From Lasioglossum baleicum (taxonomy: Eukaryota > Arthropoda > Insecta > Hymenoptera > Halictidae): 64,000 nucleotides of DNA. The DNA lies in the NCBI RefSeq assembly GCF_051020765.1, contig NC_134936.1:620001-684000 (forward strand), written 5' to 3'. The notes below the pieces were generated by a model that was not told the DNA's origin, ran no database searches, and saw only the letters and a program-made list of their open reading frames with translations. Both the position numbers and the translations under genes were made by a program. Below, piece by piece: positions 53,131-63,944 of this stretch. Positions within the stretch are counted from its first letter, which is position 1. Every line of letters begins with the position of its first letter.

Positions 53131-54400
53131 ATCGAACGTCGAGGGTCCGCAGCACAGGCGAACCACACAGCTACCTCCCTCTCAGGAAAAACCCAGAGGG
53201 GTAGCGTCATAAAATACGCTGACAGCGCGGGTCCTTACAGCCACTTCGGGTCTGAGGACCCGTTCTTCCAGTGACTGTTATCAAATTTGGATTCTCTCTC
53301 TAGGTTTTGTATTGTTTGTCTGTTCATTTAATAAAATGCATTCTTGGCGAGCGGCTTCACCGTTGATCGGCGTATAATTTGGTGCCCCGCTCTGTCCTTC
53401 CCATCCTAAAAGCGGATAGTCTTACATTAGAATATAAGAAATAGTTCCTTATTACTCTATTCTATAGAATATATTCAAAATATTCATTCACATGTATAGT
53501 ACAATAGTACAATACAAAATTACATATCTCTGTTATTTGTGGTTATACCAAAAAATGTCAGAGGAAAAAGTTGCACTGTTCAATATGGTAAATATAATGG
53601 CACAAAAAATTTTTTTTTAAAAAATCAAATTTTCGAAATTTCAAGGTCATCGTTATTTTTTTAAAATTAAGGTCATATAATTTTTCCATATTCTTATTTT
53701 TTAAAAAATTACAAATCCAACTATATATAATACTGTTACGTCCCGGGTCGGGAACGGTCCGACGGAATGGAGCGGGCCGGACGGGGACGCAACCGAGTAA
53801 TTTATTAGGACGATCTTAGATCCACGTGGCGCGTAACGTCCACGTCTGATCAGGGACCCGATACCGGTGTTTGTTGTTAAAAGGGCGGAGACGAGGATAA
53901 ATGCGAACCGAGACGGACGTCGTCCGTCGTGAACACCGCGTAGAACTAACACGCGTCGCGGTAGTAGTGATGGTTCCCAGTGGTCGAAGTGTCACTACGT
54001 GGGTGTGTGCAACTCGTCCGAACGCGTGGGTTTGCTCGATTTGTGACAGGAGATTTCGATCGAAGGGAATTAGTGTTCTCTCGGTACCGAGCACCCTCTG
54101 GGCTCAGACGTACACGATTAAAACACCAATTTTCGGTAAGAGGAGCGCCTATAGGGAGTCTGAGGAATTTGAGGAGTAGATTGAATTCGAACAGACCCGA
54201 TGGAACACCACACGCACGCACACTTTCGCGAACACTTTAAACGGTCACTGGGAACAACACTTTTAATGATAGCGGTAACTCCAATCGGCGCGATGTGGCA
54301 TATATGATATGGAGAACCAAGGAAAATGCTAAATGAAATTGGAAAGAATAGATTTAGAAGAATAGAATATAATTGCCAAAAATAGATGTACAATAATATA

Positions 54401-55738
54401 CAGGGTGTTTACCTACAGGTGGGAGAAAATTTAAGGGGTGGTTCTCGACGATAATATAAGACGGAAATGAAGAATAAAAAAATTGCGATTTCGGCTTCGT
54501 TATTTAGTTATTAACAATTAAAAATTCGCCTAAAATGCTGCAACACTTCTAACAAAAGTATACGTTGCGTACGTCAGACAGGCGCGCGACAGTCTCGTAT
54601 CAAGTGACAAACGCATGCATACCTTGGTTCTCACAAATATCCACAAATCCTTATCCTGTACTATAATTGTTCATAACACCGTACTTAGTATACTGGAATA
54701 AACGCTCTAGCACTATTTACAATATCATACACACGCACTACGAGTTTACAGAGAGTACAAGTTTACTGAGGGGAATGAGGAGAATGTAAAGAACTGGTAT
54801 AATCCTTTAATGTTGAAACACTGCACTTTATTGAACTTGATCTACGTCGCGAGAGACTCGCTCACAGACGAAACGGACATCTTGAGGTCGTATGTGATTT
54901 CTGCGAACGGAAATCTCCGACGCGTGCGAGAAGAATCGTCCGTACAAGCTAGTATCCGTATGCACACTGATTCAAGACAGCTAATGTAGTCAATGCACAC
55001 ACATGAGATATTTCGCGGTCACAGACAGAATGAGAAAGAATCACGAAATTCGTGAAAACAGGATAGACAATGTATTGGTATAGCAACGCGCGATGTTTGG
55101 GCGGTAGTTTGCTGTAGATCTTCATTTGTTTTATCGATCTGGCATCGACCTCATCAGCTCTCTCGAATCAGTGTGCATACGGATGCTAGCTTGTACGGAC
55201 GATTCGTCTCGCACGCGTCGGAGATATCCGTTCGCAGAAATCACACACGACCTCAAGATGTCCGTTTCGTCTGTGAGCGAGTCTCTCGCGACGTAGATCA
55301 AGTTCAATAAAGTGCAGTGTTTCAACATTAAAGGATTATACCAGTTCTTTACATTCTCCTCATTCCCCTCAGTAAACTTGTACTCTCTGTAAACTCGTAG
55401 TGCGTGTGTATGATATTGTAAATAGTGCTAGAGCGTTTATTCCAGTATACTAAGTACGGTGTTATGAACAATTATAGTACAGGATAAGGATTTGTGGATA
55501 TTTGTGAGAACCAAGGTATGCATGCGTTTGTCACTTGATACGAGACTGTCGCGCGCCTGTCTGACGTACGCAACGTATACTTTTGTTAGAAGTGTTGCAG
55601 CATTTTAGGCGAATTTTTAATTGTTAATAACTAAATAACGAAGCCGAAATCGCAATTTTTTTATTCTTCATTTTCGTCTTATATTATCGTCGAGAACCAC
55701 CCCTTTAAATTTTCTCCCACCTGTAGGTAAACACCCTG
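54401..55738. mobile_element. palindromic TACAGGGTG element, copy 2
   Basis: The ends are the same as copy 1 at 8345, flanked by TA. Arms of about 640 bp pair almost perfectly with the centre near 55070. Compared with copy 1, both arms lack the same segment of about 130 bp that holds the MHTLVLIWG frame (junction CTTGGTTCTCACAAATATCC at 54622 and its complement at about 55511). Confidence 0.85.
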
Positions 55739-55752
55739 TATGTAAAGAAAGA

Positions 55753-56090
55753 TGCGAGCAAACTCGGACAAAAGATATAGCACAGAATAGTAATTATAAA
55801 TTTATAATAAAAGTGCTAGCGAGCTCGTACAAAACAAAGTAGCAATGAATAATAATCAAATATTCACGAGCGAGCTCGTACAAGCAAAATAGCACAGAAA
55901 TAGTGATTAATAACTTACGAGCAAGCTCGTACAACAGAATAGCACAAAACAACAATTGTAATTTGAATAATAATGCGAGCAAGCTCGTATGAACAAAATA
56001 ATAGTAATGGTTTACGAGTAACCTCGTACAACAAAATAGCCAAGAATAATAACTGTAAATATGTAATAATAATCTACGAGCAAGCTCTGA
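55753..56090. repeat. GAGCAAGCTCGTACAA tandem array
   Basis: Seven diverged units with the core GCAAGCTCGTACAA(C)AAAATAGCA are spaced 36-65 bp apart within the LTR. The core itself contains the palindrome GAGC..GCTC. Confidence 0.75.
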
Positions 56091-56295
56091 TAACAATTTG
56101 GAATCAAATGATATATGAATATAATGAAATAGTATAGAAATGGTAAGGTGCAATACGACCTGAGTATCGTGAGTGATCTGAAATAGAGTCCGAAAACGCG
56201 AGAAAATGATTGAACTGTACTGAACTGGAAGACGCAAGAGAACTGGATAGTCAGAATTCCGAAACTGGAAGAGAGTCTGAACTGTATGAAATTCG

Positions 56296-56363
56296 GAACT
56301 AGAAGAGAGTCTGAACTAGAAGAGAGTCTGAACTAGAAGAGGGTCTGAACTAGAAGAGGGCGA
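56296..56363. repeat. 17-bp tandem repeat
   Basis: GAACTAGAAGAGAGTCT occurs four times in exact 17-bp steps at 56296, 56313, 56330 and 56347; weaker units precede it from about 56236. Confidence 0.9.
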
Positions 56364-56959
56364 TTCGCGCGATTTCGTCTTATTTATAATGAGAGCGCGG
56401 ACCATAGGGATTCGGTGAACCGTGAAGTCCTTTGTCTAACTCGTACGAGGTACGGACGAATATGTTGTCGTCAATGTATACTTTTCGCTGTTTAAACGGG
56501 ACGACGGTTTAGGTGTACGTACACCTGTACTCGCGGTTGCCATGCTGGCGTTCGCTTGTACCGGTGGCTATTGCGTCTTTTCCGATTCCCTACGTTCGCG
56601 CTCGCGGGGATATGTATAATATATATACACGTAAGATACATATATATACATATCATCGTATACAAATTTTAAACGCGATTTTCGGTTTGGACTTTATGAA
56701 GGGGATATATATACCATTACATATATGTATATACGGCGAGAATTTGCTCGTTCGAGCAAAGCCAACTCAACACGTTGGTACGACGTTACAATACTTTATA
56801 ATTACGATGAATTTCAAAATTTTCAAAATTTTCAATTTAAATGCGCCACGTGATCCTTTTTTTCGATCGATCTCAAACTTTGCCCAAATTTTTTTCTCAC
56901 CAAAGAGAACCATTCTGGGGGGCGTCGTGCTTTGTATCTCGATAAAAATTTTTCGCCAA

Positions 56960-57180
56960 GTATAGCTTAGGTCCACCCTAGTGGACATAGCTTACGCACC
57001 CTCATGAACTATCCAATTGGTTTTAGCCGCCAACGCAAACCCGTTTTCGAGAAAATCGATTTTGAAATGCGACCTGTGCGTTATATTCCATGAGTGAAAA
57101 CCTCTTGTCACAGCGGTCGGGGGCCGAGCGGGTTCATCGAATGTCTACCACGAGATTGGTCAGGGTTCGTGTCCCGTGGC
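56960..57180 (+). repeat. tRNA-like headed repeat, plus-strand copy
   Basis: At 57118-57178 the block GGGGCCGAGCGGGTTC (A-box-like) and CAGGGTTCGTGTCCCG (B-box-like) resembles a leucine or serine tRNA. Together with the preceding 150 bp (TTTTCGAGAAAATCGATTTT, AACCTCTTGTCACAGCGGTC) it recurs inverted at 63353-63560. It may be a SINE head or the RNA polymerase III promoter of one. The LINE remnant follows directly. Confidence 0.5.
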
Positions 57181-59423
57181 ACTGGTGTTCACAGTAAACC
57201 TACCCAGCAACGCTGAAACTATCAACCCAGAAGAAAATCGCAGATACACCTACAAAAAGACGAAGTGGAAACAGTTTAGCAAAAAACTGGACAAGAACTT
57301 CAACCTGGACATACCTCGCAACAGAAACTTATCAACAGAAGAAATTGAAAATTACCTCACCGAAATAGAGACAGCAATCAAACACGCTGTATCACAGGTA
57401 GTTCCTAAATATAAGCCTACTCATAACATACTCAACTACACCACCACTAAAATCAAAAAACTTCACAAATACAAATCCTTTATATTAACCTCCCTACACA
57501 CACAGATTATATAAACACAATCAAAACAACACACTCCATCTCAATATAGCATTCCTCAAAGAAATACTATCAAATATTAACTACTCATTAAAACTTGTAT
57601 ATGCCAAATCCTACACAATATACTGGAACTCGTTAATCAAATCCATAGACTACAAAAAATCACAATCCTTCTTCCCCAAGATAAACAAGTTCTTCGGACC
57701 CAAACAGCAACTAAAAATTGATGGACAAAACAAAGATATAAACCTTTTAAATAGATGCAATTTTCAAAAAGAAAATCTTGTAAATCGCGATAACAAGTAC
57801 TTTATTCAAGACCCCATAGACATCCTTAACACAATCGGACCATACTACGAAAAGATCAATTCCCCACGATACACCAACACCTCCACACCACCTAAAAAAC
57901 TGTAGACGAGGAAGCAACCAAACTAATCAACACGTTCAAAAATAACCTTAGCAGAAATACAACCATCACATCTTTCTCAGACTCCAACAACGGAACTAAC
58001 CCTAACAACCCAGAGAACTCACTTTTCTGTAGCACTTTTGGCACCAATTACATCCTCAAATATCTCCAAAATAAATGTTCCTCAGGTCTTGACGACATAC
58101 CCCCAATAGTACTCAAACATATGCCCACAAAACCCATAACTGCATGCACAATTCTATTCAAGAACTGTATAAACAACAGATACTTTCGTGAAAGCTGGAA
58201 AACTGCTAAAGTCCTCGCAATTCTAAAGAAAGGAAAACCCCCAGAAGATGTCTCCAGCTATAGACCCATTTTAGCCTCACCCCGGCCATAAGCAAAGTCT
58301 TTGAAGCCATCAAACACAACTCTATCATCCAGCACACTACAGACAACAAAATTATCCCGGATACTCAATTTGGGTTTAAACACAAACACTCAACCATCCA
58401 CGTAATTCACAAAATCGCAAACGACATCACCACCCATGTGCACAATAACAAAATAGTTGGAGCCTGCCTCATAGACATAGAAAAAGCCTTCGATTCTATA
58501 TGGATAAACGGATTAATATACACGCTAAAAGAACTCAACTTTCCCACTGACCTCATCGAAATAATTTGGAGAATGGTCACAAATAGGCGCTTTGTCACTT
58601 GGAACGGAGATCTACTCTCAACTATAACATTCATAATAAAGGAAGGTCTCACACAAGGTTTTCACCCACAACATCACAAACCTATTCCATCTCAACACTA
58701 ACAATAATACACACTCAGCCACATATGCAGATGACCTCATAATACTAACAGCAGACAGTCACCCTGATATCGTACAAGACCTAAAAATAAACCCATCCAA
58801 ATGTGAAACCATCCTCTTCCACAAACCACTCAGATTCCTTAACAGCTCCAAGCGATTCCACATCAACAACTTCCGCATTACAATACAGAACAACAATAGC
58901 ACATTCATTATCCAACATAAGAAAAGCGTCAGATACTTAGGCGTACACCTAGACTATCTCCTTAAGTACAACATACACATAAACACACAATTGCAGAAAG
59001 CCACCAATATCTTCAGAAAACACAGCAGACTTTTCTTCCACAAATCCCTATCACACAAAGCGAAAATAATTCGGTATCTCATACTGGTAAGACCGATAAT
59101 AACCTACGCTGCCCCCATATGGTGGAACTTGAACGCAGTAACCATGGAAAAAGTTCGCAAATCTGAAAGGAAGTGCCTCAGAGCCGCTTTACACATATAC
59201 AGAAAAACAGATAACAACTATTTCATCAATAACAAAACTTTATACAACCTAGCAGACATCCCCCGCATTGACAACCACATCCTCAAATTAATACGAGATT
59301 ACTTTGCTAGCATACCAAACACAGAGAATAAAATCCTTACTGACCTAATGAATATCAACCCACCTGACATACAAGAAAGCCTCCAATCGGGATATATATC
59401 ACCCCATAAGCATTCATCTACGT
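57176..59423 (+). pseudogene. non-LTR retrotransposon ORF2 (Jockey-like), decayed
   Basis: The upstream frame (57176-57511, YTYKKTKWKQFSKKL) resembles the linker after the endonuclease. Reverse transcriptase segments follow in shifting frames: SSGLDDIPPIVLKHM and WKTAKVLAILKKGKPP near 58075-58245, SSYRPI near 58257, QFGFKHKHSTI and ACLIDIEKAFDSIWINGLI at 58371-58518, GLTQG near 58643, and the catalytic ATYADDLIILT at about 58716-58748. The C-terminal region (58991-59420) with YLILVRPIITYAAPIWW is the usual Jockey-type end. At least four frameshifts or stops show inactivity. The endonuclease is missing and the 3' end is cut by the hAT element at 59424. The Jockey clade is my best estimate; a related clade is possible. 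Confidence 0.8.
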
Positions 59424-59795
59424 CAGGCGTGGGCAATTTTGCCTCAATTGAAGCAAAACCGTCCCCACCGTAGCGCCCACTGTCTCCCACCAGCATCCAC
59501 CGTTACCATGGAGAAAGAACGCGCTTCGCCCGTAGCGAGCAGTGCGCATATCTCGCGAAGGCTTCGTGTATCGCGGCCTCGAGGAAGCGAGGAGCATCGT
59601 GTGCGCAGGTCTCGCATCCTCGTGGCCGCGAGGAGGCAACGTGCGCCGTAGGCGCGCGCATTTGAATGCATATGAAAGACAAAAAGGGAAATAGATGCTA
59701 TTCTTTATGTCCCCACTCACTTGTTCGCACCCGCGAAATTTCTCCCATAGTTATTGCTTTGGCCAGACGTAGTATTGTGCTTTTTTTATTTATGC

Positions 59796-60775
59796 TGTAA
59801 CGTCCGAGGTCGGGCGTTGGAAGGATACTGGTAAGGATTTGATTTCGCGCTCTCGACTTTTTGTTCGCGACTCGCGGTGACGGGGGAGCGTACCACGCAG
59901 ATCCGGTCCGAGTGAGATTTTAATTGAATTCGATGATTCGATCGTTGAGGTTTTGAGTCGGGATTTAGGAATTCTCGGACAGCTAGACCAAGTCCGCCTG
60001 ACCGTGAATGAGGAGGGTGCCCGAACGGCTAGACCAAGTCCGCCTAATTCGGTGGAGAAAAGTATGTCGGGTCCTTATAGATACGCGATTTTCACTCTCA
60101 CTCGCACACTATCCTCGTCGCACACGCACACGCCACTTTGATAAGTAAATCGTTGTATGAACCGCACGTGAATCGTAGAGGAGAATTTTGATGAAAAGAA
60201 GCGTTCTCTCAGACCACGGGTATTAACTATAAATAATTTATAGCGTCCCGATTTGTTCATCAATGAGAACTGTTCTGTGGGTACTGGACCGTTGTAAACG
60301 TAGATTAGAAATGCAACGGGATATTGAATAATTCGAACTATATTGATGAGACACTGTTCTCGGCTGACTATTTTCAACTAACTGTTCTCGATTGACTATC
60401 TCGACCGAATGACTACTACTGACTGAAGATTTTGAATATTTGTCGAAAACTCCCGAAATACTAATGCCGCTCTGCTCTCCGATCCTGGCTTTTATGGGCC
60501 TGTTGCCAAGTGGATTTGTGGTGGGAAGACAATAGGAGGAATTTCATGGTTGAGAGAGCAGACAGTGGATCCGTGGGGGAAACAATAGAATCGTATGCTT
60601 GAGTGAGCAGGCCTTGAAATTGTTATTTCCAAAATCACTGGGGCTTGACGAGATCACATTCCAAAGTGATGACGTCAAATGAGAGTCTTCTCAGATATTA
60701 ATGTTAATTAATTATATATTTGCTTGTGATGCAAATATAAGGAGGGAGTCCGGTGACGGACGTTAGGACGTTACA
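59796..60775. mobile_element. 980-bp solo LTR
   Basis: It starts TGTAACGTCCGAGGTCGGG and ends GGACGTTACA; the flanks are ATGC and ATAC, a likely decayed ATAC duplication. There is no internal coding region. It is the same family type as 53734-56790, and both carry TG/CA ends and a target of ATAC type. Confidence 0.75.
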
Positions 60776-60875
60776 ATACTATAGTAGTTTTTGTGTGTAG
60801 AAATTGGTTTGTATAGTCTCGCATTTTTTTATAATTTTGTATTTTGTATTTAGTTGTACTGCCTAAATTTTTACA

Positions 60876-61580
60876 ATGCCTAAAGTAACTGCTGTTAAAT
60901 ACATTTTTTCAAAATTAGATGTCGAGCTTGACCTTTTGTTTGTTAGACAAGCCGACAATAATGCAAAATGCATCATTTGTAAATCCGTTTTAAAGGACAA
61001 GAAAGGTTGTAATCTTTCTCGTCACTATTTTGCAAGGCATGATGATGAATACAAGAGTTATTCCAGAGTAGAAAGAAAGCAGTTACTTGAGGCATTTAAA
61101 AGACAAAACGATGGGTCAATCGAGAATTTCGACTCCGAGAGCAAAATTGCGTCTTATAAAGTTGTTTGGGAAATCGGTCGCGCGAAGAAATATTTTCAGA
61201 TTGGGAATTTATAAAAAATTGTGCTATTGAAATGGCCAAATCTTTTGGCAATGATGCGGCTGTTGCACAATTTAAAACTGTTCCACTGTCTCGACGCACG
61301 GTATCCAGACGTTTCGTAGATATTGACAGTTATTTAAAAAACAAGCTCCGTACTTTAATCCAAACTTGTGCGTATTTTTCGCTTTGTTTGGATGAAAGCA
61401 CGGATGTAACCGATGTTGCTCAGTTAGCAATTTTTGTGCGTATGGTGCAATTTGATTTTTCTGTGCATGAAAGCTACTTGCATTAGTCCCTTTCCATAGC
61501 ACCACTAAAGAAATAGATTTATTTAATGCTTTAAAAATGCAAGTAGAGGAGTATACTAATTTTAGTAAATGTAGTTGTAT
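60876..61580 (+). pseudogene. hAT transposase, N-terminal half (GTF2IRD2/ZBED type)
   Basis: It starts at ATG 60876 (MPKVTAVKYIF). A zinc finger follows: CIICKSVLKDKKGCNLSRHY with FARH, a CX2C...HX4H pattern of the BED-like type. A one-base shift near 61190 moves the frame from WEIGRAKK to FSDWEFIKNCAIEMAKSF. The second part (61166-61486) contains SRRTVSRRF and the catalytic LDESTDVTDVAQLAIFVR, in which the D of LDEST is the first acidic catalytic residue of this group. Another shift near 61480 leads on to STTKEIDLFNALKMQVEEYT. The protein then ends where another element begins. It could once have mobilised the MITE at 62191-62418. Confidence 0.8.
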
Positions 61581-61589
61581 TGTGACGGA

Positions 61590-62170
61590 TGTGCAGTGTT
61601 TCAACATTAAAGGATTACCAGTACTTTACATTCTCCTCACATTCCCCTCAGTAAACTTGTACTCTCTGTAAACTCGTAGTGCGTGTGTATGATATTGTAA
61701 ATAGTGCTAGAGCGTTTATTCCAGTATATTAAGTACGGTGTTATGAACAATTATAGTGGAGGATAAGAATTTGTGGATATGTGTAAGAATTTAAAAGTGA
61801 AAGAGCATTGACCCCTTCTACTCGATAATTCCATAGGGCGGATATTAGAAATGCCCTTGTGGATTTTAACGAGTAGGTAGGTTCAATGTCGTCTAACGAT
61901 TTTTTAAACATTTTCACCTCGCTGGAGTCCCAAATGAGAACCAAGGTATGCATGCGTTTGTCACTTGATACGAGACTGTCGCGCGCCTGTGTGACGTACG
62001 CAACGTACACTTTTGTTAGAAGTGTTGCAGCATTTTAGGCGGATTTTTAATTGTTAATAACTAAATAACGAAGTCGAAATCGCAATTTTTTTATTCTTCA
62101 TTTTCGTCTTAGTATATTATCGTCGAGAACCACCCCTTAAATTTTCTCCCACCTGTAGCTAAACACCCTG
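61590..62170 (-). mobile_element. palindromic TACAGGGTG element, half copy
   Basis: It matches the right arm of copies 1 and 2 from GTGCAGTGTTTCAACATTAA to the end CACCCTG at 62170, followed by TA. The MHTLVLIWG frame is present (minus 61741-61950 region), so it is closer to copy 1. The left arm is missing. Confidence 0.8.
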
Positions 62171-62190
62171 TATACACACACACATTAGAT

Positions 62191-62418
62191 CAGGCGTGGG
62201 CAATTTTGCCTCAATTGAGGCAAAACTGTCCCCACCGTAGCGCCCACTGTCCCCCACCAGCATCCGTCGTTACTATGCAGGACATTGTAGGAAGGACGCG
62301 TTTCGCTTGTCGCAAGCAGTGCGCAGGCCTCGTGCATCGGAGCCACGAGGAGCGCCACCGAAAGGAAGCTTGGTGGGGGAAGCAGGCGTTTGAGGGGCTC
62401 CACCCGTGCCCACGCCTG
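62191..62418. mobile_element. 228-bp hAT MITE
   Basis: CAGGCGTGGGCA at the left and TGCCCACGCCTG at the right are perfect inverted ends; the flanks are CATTAGAT and CATTAAAT, an 8-bp duplication with one change. Its left 80 bp match the larger hAT at 59424. Confidence 0.9.
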
Positions 62419-62684
62419 CATTAAATACTAAATCAGGGTTTTTTGTTTTTAAAAAACTTTTTTCACCTGTGATATAACTACCGCTCGACAATTCAACCTT
62501 GTTTACTATGTCGAATAACCCCCGATATTGTACAATCCCCCCATTAATACTGTTATGAAGCGATGAACCAAAGAAGTTCCTACTTTATAAGATGACTGAG
62601 TTATTTTAAGGTTGTTTTTAGTAGTTTTATTTGAGCCTGATGTATATATTGATTTTCCTAAGCAAATAAAAATTTTAAAAAAAG
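62419..62684. other. AT-rich DNA without recognised gene
   Basis: No supported gene. AAGCAAATAAAAATTTT near 62660 resembles a transcript end, followed directly by the tRNA-like fragment. Confidence 0.3.
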
Positions 62685-63365
62685 AGGTTCGTGTCCCGTG
62701 TCGGCATTTTTTATAAATATTTTTTTTCACTTTCTTTTTTATTTTTCTACATGCTTTTCAATTTTTCAAATTTCAATTTCAACTCTTCGATTTCAACTTC
62801 AATTTTTCAATTTCAACTTCGTCTTCAATTTCCATTTCAACTCTTCTATTTCAACTTCGACTTCAATTTAAACTCTTCGATTTCAACTTCAATTTTTCAA
62901 ATTTCAACTCCAATTTCCATTTTAAATTCAATTTTTCAATTTCAACTCTTCGATCTCAACTTCAATTTCTCAAATTTTTCAAAGTTAAACCTAGCTTTAT
63001 CGGAAGAACGCATGTGAAATTGACATAAAAAGTGTAATAAAAATAACAATTGCAATTAAAACACTATAAAAATAATAAAAATTGAAGTTGAAATGGACGA
63101 GTTGAAATTGAAGTTGAAATCGTAGAAGTTGAAATTGAAATTGAAATTTGAAAAATTGAAGAGTTGATGTGTGAATTTGAGGTCGAAATTGAATAATTGA
63201 AGTTGAAATGGAAATTGAAGACGAAGTTGAAATTGAAAAATTGAAGTTGAAATCGAAGAGTTGAAATTGATGTTGAAATTGAAATTTGAAATATTGAAGA
63301 GCACGTATAGAAAAATGAAAAAGGAAGTGAAAAAAAATTATAACAAATGCTGACACGGGACACGA
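62685..63365. repeat. palindrome with minisatellite core and tRNA-like ends
   Basis: GGTTCGTGTCCCGTGTCGGC at 62685 is found inverted at 63345-63372 (GACACGGGACACGAAC). Moving inward both sides have TTTTTTTCACTTTC and TTTTTCTACATGCT-like text, then AATTTCAATTTCAACTC units on the left (62754-62990) and GAAGTTGAAATTGAA units on the right (63080-63300). Long frames rich in F, N, S and I are by-products of the repeat. Confidence 0.8.
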
Positions 63366-63560
63366 ACCCCGACCAATCTCGTGGTAGATATTCGCTGAAC
63401 CCGCTCGGCCCCTGACCGCTGTGACAAGAGGTTTTCACTCATGGAATATAATGCACATGTCGCATTTCAAAATCGATTTTCTCGAAAACGGGTTCGCGTT
63501 GGCGGTTAAGACCGATTGGATAGTTCATGAGGGTGCGTAAGCTATGTCCACACAAAAACT
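63353..63560 (-). repeat. tRNA-like headed repeat, minus-strand copy
   Basis: This is the inverse of 56960-57180: CACGAACCCCGACCAATCTC, CCGCTCGGCCCCTGACCGC and TTCTCGAAAACGGGTTCG. It ends at GCTATGTCCACA. The DNA from 63561 to 63940 shows no gene. Confidence 0.5.
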
Positions 63561-63944
63561 CGTTGCGATCCGGCGTTCTCGATATGCGAGATCGCCTCGT
63601 CAGTTCCGAAATGTCGTATTCGATCGGTGAAAAATGTGATATTGTAATCGTCTACTGCGAATGTAAACAAAACTCAATTACAATGTGCAAGAATATATTC
63701 TGATCTTTTGAGAAACTGGACGTGTAAAGAAGAAAAAACGTGTACGAAATAAACCAAAAACAAATGTAAATAATGAAATAGAGTGTTTACATCAACGGAA
63801 TCCTGGTAAACTACGTTAAGTACGAACATGGTCATCGTACGTTAAGTTATGCTTTTTGAAGAATAACTCCTTCGCATTTGTCTTTTCATTAGCTATAATG
63901 TTATACGTCGTTCCAATTAAAAAAATCGGTTTTCTGCCTGAAAC

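Larger units (their letters stand above)
53734..56790. mobile_element. solo-type gypsy LTR, about 1.7 kb, with nested insertion
   Basis: It starts TGTTACGTCCCGGGTCGGG and ends CGACGTTACA, flanked by ATAC on both sides (53730-53733, 56791-56794). Removing the nested palindromic element (54401-55738) leaves about 1.72 kb. The pre-insertion sequence is preserved in the partner arm at 51680-51700. No gag or pol frame is seen, so it is a solo LTR or non-autonomous element. Ends resemble those of 59796-60775. Confidence 0.75.
51655..56835. mobile_element. inverted-arm element carrying a repeat-family gene
   Basis: 51705-51900 pairs with 53535-53725 (TTATTTGTGGTT, TATGGTAAATATAATGGCAC, ATTTTTCCATATTCTTATTT). 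The outermost part of the left arm (51655-51700, GTAACTATAAAGTATTATAT) continues on the right at 56791-56840, because an LTR insertion (53734-56790) split the right arm. The body (51900-53535) contains a coding remnant and a transcript-like 3' end with AATAAA at 53330. Confidence 0.75.
59424..61590 (+). mobile_element. hAT element, right end lost
   Basis: The left end CAGGCGTGGGCAATTTTGCC at 59424 is the same as that of the MITE at 62191, and the first 80 bp match it. A solo LTR interrupts the element (59796-60775), then the transposase gene follows and breaks off at about 61590 where a half palindromic element begins. Confidence 0.75.
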
